Source: Metallyticus violacea
Taxonomy: Eukaryota; Arthropoda; Insecta; Mantodea; Metallyticidae
Direction of reading: 5' to 3'
DNA length: 64,000 nucleotides
NCBI GenBank assembly: GCA_030762175.1
Contig: CM060834.1
Coordinates: forward strand, 63,283,501-63,347,500
The notes under the pieces were generated by a model that worked only from the letters and a program-made list of their open reading frames with translations, searched no databases and was not told the origin of the DNA. The position numbers and the translations under genes were made by a program. Shown here piece after piece: positions 36,601-47,743 of this stretch; position 1 is the first letter of the stretch; each line of letters opens with the position of its first letter.

Positions 36601-39439
36601 GCCCAAAGAATCTCGAAAAGAAAAAAAAAAGTTTTTCAAAATTTTGAAACTTCATTAGAATCACTTTTTTTCCGTTCTTATTCTATTTAACTGGTTCTCT
36701 TTCATTATACTAGTTTGATAGCTGTAGAAAAGCATATTATGTGCAAAGAATCTCGAAAAGAAAAAAAATTATTTTCGAAGTTTGGAAACTTCATTAGAAT
36801 CACTTTTTTCCGTTCTTATTCGAGATAACTGGTTCTCTTTCATTATACTAGTTTGATAGCCTCAGAAAAGCATATTATGCGCAAAGAATCTCGAAAAGAA
36901 AAAGATTTTTTTCCAAGTTTGCAAACTTCCTTAGAATCACTTTTTTCCGTTCTTATTCGAGATAACTGGTTCTCTTTCATTATACTAGTTTGAAAGCCTC
37001 AGAATAGCATATTATGCGCAAAGAATCTCGAAAAGAAAAAAATTTTTTTTCGAAGTTTGGAAACTACATTAGAATCACTTTTTTTCCGTTCTTATTCGAG
37101 ATAACTGGTTCTCTTTCATTATACTAGTTTGATAGTTGTAGAAAAGGATATTATGCGCAAAGAATCTCGAAAAGAAAAAAAATTTTTTTCGAAGTTTGGA
37201 AACTACATTAGAATCACTTTTTTCCGTTCTTATTCGAGATAACTGGTTCTCTTTCATTATACTAGTTTGATAGCTGTAAAAAAGCATATTATGCGCAAAG
37301 AATCTCGAAAAGAAAAAAAAAGTTTTTCAAAATTTTGAAACTTCATTAGAATCATTTTTTTCCGTTCTTATTCGAGATAACTGGTTCTCTTTCATTATAC
37401 TACTTTTGATAGCTGTAGAAAAGCATATTATGCACAAAGAATCTCGAAAAGAAAAAAAATTTTTTTCGAAGTTTGTAAACCTCATTGGAATCACTTTTTT
37501 TCCGTTCTTATACGAGATAACTGGTTCTCTTTCATTTTGCTAGTTTGATAGTTGTAGAAAAGCATATTATGCGCAAAGAATCTCGAAAAGAAAAAAAAAG
37601 TTTTTCAAAATTTTGAAACATCATTAGAATCATTTTTTTCCGTTCTTATTCGAGATAACTGGTTCTCTTTCATTATACTACTTTTGATAGCTGTAGAAAA
37701 GCATATTATGCGCAAAGAATTTGAAAAGAAAAACATTTTTTTTCCAAGTTAGAAACTTCATTAGAATCACTTTTTTTCCGTTCTTATACGAGATAACTGG
37801 TTCTCTTTCATTTTGCTAGTTTGATAGTTGTAGAAAAGCATATTATGCGCAAAGAATCTCGAAAAGAAAAAAAAAAGTTTTTCAAAATTTTGAAACTTCA
37901 TTAGAATCATTTTTTTTTCCGTTCTTATTCTATTTAACTAGTTCTCCTTCATTATACTAGTTTGATAGCTGTAGAAAAGCATATTATGCGCAAAGAATAT
38001 CGAAAAGAAAAAAAATTATTTTCGAAGTTTGGAAACTTCATTAGAATCACTTTTTTTCCGTTCTTATTCGACATAACTGGTTCTCTTTCATTATACTAGT
38101 TTGATAGCCTCAGAAAAGCATATTATGCGCAAAGAATCTGGAAAAGAAAAAAAATTTTTTTCGAAGTTTGGAAACTTCATTAGAATCACTTTTTTTCCGT
38201 TCTTATTTTAGATAACTGGTTCTCTTTCATTATACTAGTTTGATAGCCTCAGTAAAGCATATTATGCGCAAAGAATCTCGAAAAGAAAAAAATTTTTTTT
38301 CGAATTTTGGAAACTTCGTTACAATCACTTTTTTTCCGTTCTTATTTGAGATAACTGGTTCTCTTTCATTATACTTGTTTGATAGCCCCAGTAAAGCATA
38401 TTATGCGCAAAGAATCTGGAAAGAAAAAAATTTTTTTCGAAGTTTGGAAACTTCATTACAATCACTTTTTTTCCGTTCTTATTTGAGATAACTGGTTCTC
38501 TTTCATTATACTAGTTTGATAGCCTCAGTAAAGCATATTATGCGCAAAGAATCTCGAAAAGAAAAAAGTTTTTTTTCGAAGTTTGGAAACTTCGTTTGAA
38601 TCACTTTTTTTCCGTTCTTATTTGAGATAACTGGTTCTCTTTCATTATACTAGTTTGATAGCCTCAGTAAAGCATATTATGCGCAAAGAATCTCGAAAAG
38701 AAAAAAAATTTTTTTCGAAGTTTGGAAACTTCGTTAGAATCACTTTTTTTCCGTTCTTATTTGAGATAACTGGTTCTCTTTCATTATACTAGTTTCATAG
38801 CCTCAGTAAAGCATATTATGCGCAAAGAATCTCGAAAAGAATAAAAATTTTTTTCGAAGTTTGGAAACTTCCTTAGAATCACTTTTTTTCCGTTCTTATT
38901 TGAGATAACTGGTTCTCTTTCATTATACTAGTTTGATAGCCACAGTAAAGCATATTATGCGCAAAGAATCTGGAAAGAAAAAAAATTTTTTTCGAAGTTT
39001 GGAAACTTCATTAGAATCACCTTTTTTCCGTTCTTATTTGAGATAACTGGTTCTCTTTCATTATACTAGTTTGATAGCCTCAGTAAAGCATATTATGCGC
39101 AAAGAATCTCGAAAAGAAAAAAATTTTTTTTCGAATTTTGGAAACTTCGTTATAATCACTTTTTTTCCGTTCTTATTTGAGATAACTGGTTCTCTTTCAT
39201 TATACTAGTTTGATAGCCTCAGTAAAGCATATTATGCGCATAGCATCTCGAAAAGAAAAAAAATTTTTTTCGAAGTTTGGAAACGTCGTTTGAATCACTT
39301 TTTTCCTTTCTTATTTGAGATTACTGGTTCTCTTTCATTATAGTAGTTTGATAGCCTCAGAAAAGCATATTATGCACAATTCTCTTTCATTATACTAGTT
39401 TGATAGCCTCAGCAAAGCATATTATGCACAAAGAATCTC
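33661..39439 (+). repeat. Satellite stretch without a clean local HOR
   Basis: No gene or unrelated sequence lies here. A monomers fill 33.7-36.15 kb, B monomers 36.15-38.2 kb, then A again. I found no short constant offset. Long-range similarity exists: 34577 resembles 22647 (offset 11,930), 36148 resembles 23801 (12,347) and the AAAAGATTTTTTT monomer at 36904 resembles 24694 (12,210). The offset changes by about 417 and 137 bp, near three monomers and one, as expected if whole monomers were gained or lost. The GTGAGATAACTGG monomer occurs twice, near 34184 and 34878. Confidence 0.7.
39365..39416 (+). repeat. Truncated 52-bp monomer
   Basis: Upstream CCTTTCTTATT as at 4729. It is followed by TTCGTTAG sequence rather than the usual AAACGTCG monomer, so the downstream context was exchanged. 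Confidence 0.92.
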
Positions 39440-41522
39440 GAAAAGAAAAAAAATTTTTTTCGAAGTTTGGAAACTTCGTTAGAATCACTTTTTTTCCGTT
39501 CTTATTTGAGATAACTGGTTCTCTTTCATTATACTAGTTTGATAGCCTCAGTAAAGCATATTATGCGCAAAGAATCTCGAAAAGAAAAAAAAATTTTTTC
39601 GCAGTTTGGAAACTTCGTTAGATTCACTTTTATTCCGTTCTTATTTGAGATAACTGGTTCTCTTTCATTATACCAGTTTGATAGCCTCAGAAAAGCATAT
39701 TATGCGCAAAGAATCTCGAAAAGAAAAAAGTTTTTTTTCGAAGTTTGCAAACTTCGTTTGAATCACTTTTTTTCCGTTCTTATTTGAGATAACTGGTTCT
39801 CTTTCATTATACTAGTTTGATAGCCTCAGCAAAGCATATTATGCACAAAGAATCTCGAAAAGAAAAAAATTTTTTTTCGAAGTTTGGAAACTTTGTTTGA
39901 ATCACTTTTTTTCCGTTCTTATTTGAGATAATTGGTTTTCTTTCATTATACTTGTTTGATAGCCTCAGTAAAGCATATAATGCGCAAAGAATATGGAAAA
40001 GAAAAAAATTTTTTTTCGAAGTTTGGAAACTTCGTTAGAATCACTTTTTTTCCGTTCTTATGTGAGATAACTGGTTCTCTTTCCTTATACTAGTTTGATA
40101 ACCTCAGAAAAGGATATTATGCGCCAAGAATCTCGAAAAGAAAAAAGTTTATTTTCGAAGTTTGGAAACTTCGTTTGAATCACTTTTTTTTCCGTTCTTA
40201 TTTGAGATTACTGGTTCTCTTTCATTATAGTAGTTTAATAGCCTCAGAAAAGCATATTATGCGCAAAGAATCTCGAAAAGAAAATAGTTTTTTTTCGAAG
40301 TTTGGAAACTTCTTTAGAATCACTTTTTTTCCGTTCTTATTTGAGATAACTGGTTCTCTTTCATTATACTAGTTTGATAGCCTCAGTAAAGCATATTATG
40401 CGCAAAGAATCTGGAAAAGAAAAAAAAATTTTTTCGAAGTTTGGAAACTTCGTTAGAATCACTTTTTTTCCGTTCTTATTTGAGACAACTGGTTCTCTTT
40501 CATTATACTAGTTTGATAGCCTCAGTAAAGCATATTATGCGCAAAGAATCTCGAAAAGAAAAAAGTTTTTTTTCGAAGTTTGGAAACTTCGTTTGAATCA
40601 CTTTTTTTCCGTTCTTATTTGAGATAACTGGTTCTCTTTCATTATACTAGTTTGATAGCCTCAGTAAAGCATATTATGCGCAAAGAATCTCGAAAAGAAA
40701 AAAAATTTTTTTCGAAGTTTGGAAACTTCGTTAGAATCACTTTTTTTCCGTTCTTATATGAGATAACTGGTTCTCTTTCATTATACTAGTTTGATAGCCT
40801 CAGTAAAGCATATTATGCGCAAAGAATCTCGAAAAGAATAAAAATTTTTTTCGAAGTTTGGAAACTTCCTTAGAATCACTTTTTTTCCGTTCTTATTTGA
40901 GATAACTGGTTCTCTTTCATTATACTAGTTTGATAGCCACAGTAAAGCATATTATGCGCAAAGAATCTGGAAAGAAAAAAATTTTTTTTCGAAGTTTGGA
41001 AACTTCGTTAGAATCACTTTTTTTCCGTTCTTATTTGAGATAACTGGTTCTCTTTCATTATACTATTTTGATAGCCTCAGTAAAACACATTATGCGCAAA
41101 GAATCTCGAAAAGAAAAAAAATTTTTTTCGAAGTTTGGAAACGTGGTTTGAATCACTTTTTTCCGTTCTTATTTGAGATTACTGGTTCTCTTTCATTATA
41201 GTAATTTGATAGCCTCAGAAAAGCATATTATGCACAAAGAATCTCGAAAAGAAAAAAAATTTTTTTCGAAGTTTGGAAACTTCGTTATAATCACTTTTTT
41301 TCCGTTCTTATTTGAGATAACTGGTTCTCTTTCATTATACTAGTTTGATAGCCTCAGTAAAGCATATTATGCGCAAAGAATCTCGAAAAGAAAATGTTTT
41401 TTTTCGAAGTTTGGAAACTTCTTTAGAATCACTTTTTTTCCGTTCTTATTTGAGATAACTGGTTCTCTTTCATTATACTATTTTGATAGCCTCAGTGAAG
41501 CATATTATGCGCAAAGAATCTC
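39440..41522 (+). repeat. 2083-bp higher-order repeat, copy 1
   Basis: Shares private markers with sequence 2083 bp downstream: GTTAGATTCAC (39617 and 41700), CATTATACCAG (39667 and 41750) and the GC-spacer palindrome (39739 and 41822). It is about 15 monomers long and of A type throughout, without a truncated monomer. Confidence 0.83.
39739..39756. repeat. Perfect 18-bp palindrome CGAAGTTTGCAAACTTCG
   Basis: One G-to-C change in the spacer of the usual near-palindrome makes the whole 18-bp element self-complementary. The flanking T on each side ends the symmetry. Confidence 0.9.
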
Positions 41523-42283
41523 GAAAAGAAAAAAAATTTTTTTCGAAGTTTGGAAACTTCGTTAGAATCACTTTTTTTCCGTTCTTATTTGAGATAACTG
41601 GTTCTCTTTCATTATACTAGTTTGATAGCCTCAGTAAAGCATATTATGCGCAAAGAATCTCGAAAAGAAAAAAAAATTTTTTCGCAGTTTGGAAACTTCG
41701 TTAGATTCACTTTTATTCCGTTCTTATTTGAGATAACTGGTTCTCTTTCATTATACCAGTTTGATAGCCTCAGAAAAGCATATTATGCGCAAAGAATCTC
41801 GAAAAGAAAAAAGTTTTTTTTCGAAGTTTGCAAACTTCGTTTGAATCACTTTTTTTCCGTTCTTATTTGAGATAACTGGTTCTCTTTCATTATACTAGTT
41901 TGATAGCCTCAGCAAAGCATATTATGCACAAAGAATCTCGAAAAGAAAAAAATTTTTTTTCGAAGTTTGGAAACTTTGTTTGAATCACTTTTTTTCCGTT
42001 CTTATTTGAGATAACTGGTTCTCTTTCATTATACTTGTTTGATAGCCTCAGTAAAGCATATAATGCGCAAAGAATATGGAAAAGAAAAAAAATTTTTTTC
42101 GAAGTTTGGAAACTTCGTTAGAATCACTTTTTTTCCGTTCTTATGTGAGATAACTGGTTCTCTTTCCTTATACTAGTTTGATAACCTCAGAAAAGGATAT
42201 TATGCGCCAAGAATCTCGAAAAGAAAAAAGTTTTTTTTCGAAGTTTGGAAACTTCGTTTGAATCACTTTTTTTTCCATTCTTA
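41523..42283 (+). repeat. 2083-bp higher-order repeat, copy 2 (partial)
   Basis: Collinear with 39440-40200 for about 760 bp. Divergence starts near 42,283, where copy 1 moves to GAGATTACTGG with TATAGTAG and this copy has GAGATAACTGG with TATATTAG. The junction in copy 1 therefore skips monomers present in copy 2. Confidence 0.78.
41822..41839. repeat. Perfect 18-bp palindrome CGAAGTTTGCAAACTTCG
   Basis: Copy of the element at 39739, exactly 2083 bp downstream. B monomers near 5520, 20827, 24704, 27805, 28220 and 31598 carry a 16-bp version with the same GC centre. Confidence 0.9.
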
Positions 42284-44139
42284 TTTGAGATAACTGGTTC
42301 TCTTTCATTATATTAGTTTGATAGCCTCAGTAAAGCATATTATGCGCAAAGAATCTGGAAAAGAAAAAAAATTTTTTTCGAAGTTTGGAAACTTCGTTAG
42401 AATCACTTTTTTCCGTTCTTATTTGAGATAACTGGTTCTCTTTCATTATACTAGTTTGATAGCCTCAGTAAAGCATATTATGCGCAAAGAATCTCGAAAA
42501 GAAAAAAATTGTTTTCGAAGTCTGGAAACGTCGTTTGAATCACTTTTTCCGTTCTTATTTGAGATTACTGGTTCTCTTTCATTATAGTAGTTTAATAGCC
42601 TCAGAAAAGCATATTATGCGCAAAGAATCTCGAAAAGAAAAAAGTTTTTTTTCGAAGTTTGGAAACTTCTTTAGAATCACTTTTTTTCCGTTCTTATATG
42701 AGATAACTGGTTCTCTTTCATTATACTAGTTTGATAGCCTCAGTAAAGCATATTATGCGCAAAGAATCTCGAAAACAAAAAAATTTTTTTGGATGTTTGG
42801 AAACGTCGTTTGAATCACTTTCTCCGTTCTTATTTGAGATTATTGGTTGTCTTTCATTATAGTAGTTTGATAGCCTCAGAAAAGCATATTATGCGCAAAG
42901 AATCTCGAAAAGAAAAAAGTTTTTTTTCGAAGTTTGGAAACTTCTTTAGAATCACTTTTTTTCCGTTCTTATTTGAGATAACTGGTTCTCTTTCATTATA
43001 CTAGTTTGATAGCCTCAGAAAAGCATATTATGCGCAAAGAATTTGAAAAGAAAAACATTTTTTTTCGAAGTTTGGAAACTTCATTACAATCACTTTTTTC
43101 CGTTCTTATTCGAGATAACTGGTTCTGTTTCATTATAATAGTTTGATAGCTGTAGAAAAGGATATTAAGCGCAAAGAATCTCGAAAAGAAAAAAAAAATT
43201 TTTCGAAGTTTGGAAACTTCATTAGAATCACTTTTTTTCCGTTCTTATTCGAGATAACTGGTCCTCTTTCATTATACTAGTTTGATAGCCTCAGAAAAGC
43301 GTATTATGCGCAAAGAATTTGAAAAGAAAAACATTTTTTTTCGAAGTTAGAAACTTCATTAGAATCATTTTTTTTCCGTTCTTATTCTATTTAACTGGTT
43401 CTCCTTCATTATACTAATTTGATAGCTGTAGAAAAGCATATTATGCTCAAAGAATATCGAAAAGAAAAAAAATTATTTTCGAAGTTTGGAAACTTCATTA
43501 GAATCACTTTTTTTCCGTTCTTATTCGAGATAACTGGTTCTCTTTCATTATACTAGTTTGATAGCCTCAGAAAAGCATATTATGCGCAAAGAATCTGGAA
43601 AAGAAAAAAAAAATTTTTCGAAGTTTGGAAACTTCATTAGAATCACTTTTTTTCCGTTCTTATTTGAGATAACTGGTTCTCTTTCATTATACTAGTTTGA
43701 TAGCCTCAGTAAAGCATATTATGCGCATAGCATCTCGAAAAGAAAAAAAATTTTTTTCGAAGTTTGGAAACGTCGTTTGAATCACTTTTTTCCTTTCTTA
43801 TTTGAGATTACTGGTTCTCTTTCATTATAGTAGTTTGATAGCCTCAGAAAAGCATATTATGCACAATTCTTTTTCATTATACTAGTTTGATAGCCTCAGC
43901 AAAGCATATTATGCACAAAGAATCTCGAAAAGAAAAAAAATTTTTTTCGAAGTTTGGAAACGTCGTTTGAATCACTGTTTTCCGTTCTTATTTGAGATTA
44001 CTGGTTCTCTTTCATTACAGTAGTTTGATAGCCTCAGAAAAGCATATTATGCGCAAAGAAAATCGAAAAGAAAAAAAAATTTTTTCGAAGTTTGGAAACT
44101 TCTTTAGAATCACTTTTTTTTCCGTTCTTATTTGAGATA
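42284..44139 (+). repeat. Satellite stretch between HOR blocks
   Basis: Contains A monomers, a short B block (43020-43655), a CATAGC monomer and the truncated monomer at 43852. The monomer near 42789 is unusual: GGATGTTTGG replaces CGAAGTTTGG and the T-run is interrupted as CACTTTCTCCG. Its last 340 bp (43804-44139) recur at 54712-55047, just ahead of the second superunit. Confidence 0.72.
43852..43903 (+). repeat. Truncated 52-bp monomer
   Basis: Carries TTCTTTTTC in place of TTCTCTTTC, shared only with the copy at 54760. Confidence 0.92.
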
Positions 44140-47100
44140 ACTGGTTCTCTTTCATTATACTAGTTTGATAGCCTCAGTAGAACATATTATGCGCAAAGAA
44201 TCTCGAAGAGAAAAAAAATTTTTTCGAAGTTTGTAAACTTCGTTTGAATCACTTTTTTTCCGTTCTTATTTGAGATAACTGGTTCTCTTTTATTATACTA
44301 GTTTGATAGCCTCAGTAAAGCATATTATGCGCAAAGAATCTCGAAAAGAAAAATGTTTTTTTTCGAAGTTTGGAAACTTCTTTAGAATCACTTTTTTCCG
44401 TTCTTATTTGAGATAACTGGTTCTCTTTCATTATACTAGTTTGATAGCCTCAGTAAAGCATATTATGCGCAAAGAATCTCGAAAAGAAAAAAAAATTTTT
44501 TCGCAGTTTGGAAACTTCGTTAGAATCACTTTTATTCCGTTCTTATTTGAGATAACTGTTCTCTTTCATTATACTAGTTTGATAGCCTCAGAAAAGCATA
44601 TTATGCGCAAAGAATCTCGAAAAGAAAAAAGTTTTTTTTCGAAGTTTGGAAACTTCGTTTGAATCACTTTTTTTCCGTTCTTATTTGAGATAGATAACTG
44701 GTTCTCTTTCAATATACTAGTTTGATAGCCTCAGCAAAGCATATTATGCACAAAGAATCTCGAAAAGAAAAAAATTTTTTTTCGAAGTTTGGAAACTTTG
44801 TTTGAATCACTTTTTTTCCGTTCTTATTTGAGATAACTGGTTCTCTTTCATTATACTTGTTTGATAGCCTCAGTAAAGCATATAATGCGCAAAGAATATG
44901 ATAAAGAAAAAAAATTTTTTTCGAAGTTTGGAAACTTCGTTAGAATCACTTTTTTTCCGTTCTTATGTGAGATAACTGGTTCTCTTTCCTTATACTAGTT
45001 TGATAACCTCAGAAAAGGATATTATGCGCCAAGAATCTCGAAAAGAAAAAAGTTTTTTTTCGAAGTTTGGAAACTTCGTTTGAATCACTTTTTTTTCCGT
45101 TCTTATTTGAGATAACTGGTTCTCTTTCATTATATTAGTTTGATAGCCTCAGTAAAGCATATTATGCGCAAAGAATCTGGAAAAGAAAAAAAATTTTTTT
45201 CGAAGTTTGGAAACTTCGTTAGAATCACTTTTTTCCGTTCTTATTTGAGATAACTGGTTCTCTTTCATTATACTGGTTTGATAGCCTCAGTAAAGCATAT
45301 TATGCGCAAAGAATCTCGAAAAGAAAAAAATTTTTTTTCGAAGTCTGGAAACGTCGTTTGAATCACTTTTTCCGTTCTTATTTGAGATTACTGGTTCTCT
45401 TTCATTATAGTAGTTTATTAGCCTCAGAAAAGCATATTATGCGCAAAGAATCTCGAAAAGAAAAAAGTTTTTTTTCGAAGTTTGGAAACTTCTTTAGAAT
45501 CACTTTTTTTCCGTTCTTATTTTAGATAACTGGTTCTCTTTCATTATACTAGTTTGATAGCCTCAGTAAAGCATATTATGCGCAAAGAATCTGGAAAAGA
45601 AAAAAAAATTTTTTCGAAGTTTGGAAACTTCGTTAGAATCACTTTTTTCCGTTCTTATTTGAGACAACTGGTTCTCTTTCATTATACTAGTTTGATAGCC
45701 TCAGTAAAGCATATTATGCGCAAAGAATCTCGAAAAGAAAAAAGTTTTTTTTCGACGTTTGGAAACTTCGTTTGAATCACTTTTTTTCCGTTCTTATTTG
45801 AGATAACTGGTTCTCTTTCATTATACTAGTTTGATAGCCTCAGTAAAGCATATTATGCGCAAAGAATCTCGAAAAGAAAAAAAATTTTTTTCGAAGTTTG
45901 GAAACTTCGTTAGAATCACTTTTTTTCCGTTCTTATTTGAGATAACTGGTTCTCTTTCATTATACTAGTTTGATAGCCTCAGTAAAGCATATTATGCGCA
46001 AAGAATCTCGAAAAGAATAAAAATTTTTTTCGAAGTTTGGAAACTTCCTTAGAATCACTTTTTTTCCGTTCTGATTTGAGATAACTGGTTCTCTTTCATT
46101 ATACTAGTTTGATAGCCACAGTAAAGCATATTATGCGCAAAGAATCTGGAAAGAAAAAAATTTTTTTTCGAAGTTTGGAAACTTCGTTAGAATCACTTTT
46201 TTTCCGTTCTTATTTGAGATAACTGGTTCTCTTTCATTATACAAGTTTGATAGCCTCAGTAAAGCACATTATGCGCAAAGAATCTCGAAAAGAAAAAAAA
46301 TTTTTTTCGAAGTTTGGAAACGTCGTTTGAATCACTTTTTTCCGTTCTTATTTGAGATTACTGGTTCTCTTTCATTATAGTAGTTTGATAGCCTCAGAAA
46401 AGCATATTATGCACAAAGAATCTCGAAAAGAAAAAAAATTTTTTTCGAAGTTTGGAAACTTCGTTATAATCACTTTTTTTCCGTTCTTATTTGAGATAAC
46501 TGGTTCTCTTTCATTATACTACTTTTGATAGCTGTAGAAAAGCATATTATGCGCAAAGAATTTCGAAAAGAAAAAAAAATTTTTCGAAGTTTGGAAACTT
46601 CATTAGAATACTTTTTTTGCGTTCTTATTCGAGATAACTGGTTCTCTTTCATTATACTAGTTTGATAGCCTCAGAAAAGCATATTATGCTCAAAGAATCT
46701 CGAATAGAAAAAAAATTTTTTACGAAGTTTTGAAACTTCATTAAAATCACTTTTTTTCCGTTCTTATTCGAGTAAACTGGTTCTCTTTCATTATACTAAT
46801 TTGATAGCCTCAGAAAAGCATATTATGCGCAAAGAATTTGAAAAGAAAAACATTTTTTTTCGAAGTTAGAAACTTCATTAGAATCACTTTTTTTCCGTTC
46901 TTATACGAGATAACTGGTTCTCTTTCATTTTGCTAGTTTGATAGCTGTAGAAAAGCGTATTATGCCCAAAGAATCTCGAAAAGAAAAAAAAAGTTTTTCA
47001 AAATTTTGAAACTTCATTAGAATCACTTTTTTTCCGTTCTTATTCTATTTAACTGGTTCTCTTTCATTATACTAGTTTGATAGCTGTAGAAAAGCATATT

Positions 47101-47743
47101 ATGCGCAAAGAATCTCGAAAAGAAAAAAAAATTTTTCCAAGTGTGGAAACTTCATTAGAATCACTTTTTTTCCGTTCTTATTCGAGATAACTGGTTCTCT
47201 TTCATTATACTAGTTTGATAGCCTCAGAAAAGCATATTATGCGCAAAGAATCTGGAAAAGAAAAAAAATTTTTTTCGAAGTTTGGAAACTTCATTAGAAT
47301 CACTTTTTTTCCGTTCTTATTCGAGATAACTGGTTCTCTTTCATTATACTAGTTTGATAGCCTCAGAAAAGCATATTATGCGCAAAGAATCTGGAAAAGA
47401 AAAAGATTTTTTTCGAAGATTGCAAACTTCCTTAGAATCTCTTTTTTCCGTTCTTATTCGAGATAACTGGTTCTCTTTCATTATACTAGTTTGAAAGCCT
47501 CAGAATAGCATATTATGCGCAAAGAATCTCGAAAAGAAAAAAATTTTTTTTCGAAGTTTGGAAACTACATTAGAATCACTTTTTTTCCGTTCTTATTCGA
47601 GATAACTGGTTCTCTTTCATTATACTAGTTTGATAGTTGTAGAAAAGGATATTATGCGCAAAGAATCTCGAAAAGAAAAAAAATTTTTTTCGAAGTTTGG
47701 AAACTACATTAGAATCACTTTTTTCCGTTCTTATTCGAGATAA
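44140..47743 (+). repeat. Superunit 1, subunit alpha (3604 bp)
   Basis: Twenty-six monomers with no truncated copy, tandem with subunit beta. Diagnostic changes are GAGATAGATAACTGG (a GATA duplication at about 44690), ATTTTAGATAAC (45521), CATTATACAAG (46241) and AAGCGTATTATGCC (46956), all shared with 55048-58651 but not with beta. TTCTGATTTGAG at 46070 is found only here. It ends at an abrupt B-to-A junction near 47,743, where TTCGAGATAACTGG is followed by a CAGTAGAGC monomer. Confidence 0.86.

Noticed and set aside
46010..46030. AATAAA-like polyadenylation signal in GAATAAAAATTT monomers.
   Set aside because: It is a single-base variant of the A-tract in monomers carrying TTCCTTAG, repeated in step with the HORs and not attached to a transcription unit.
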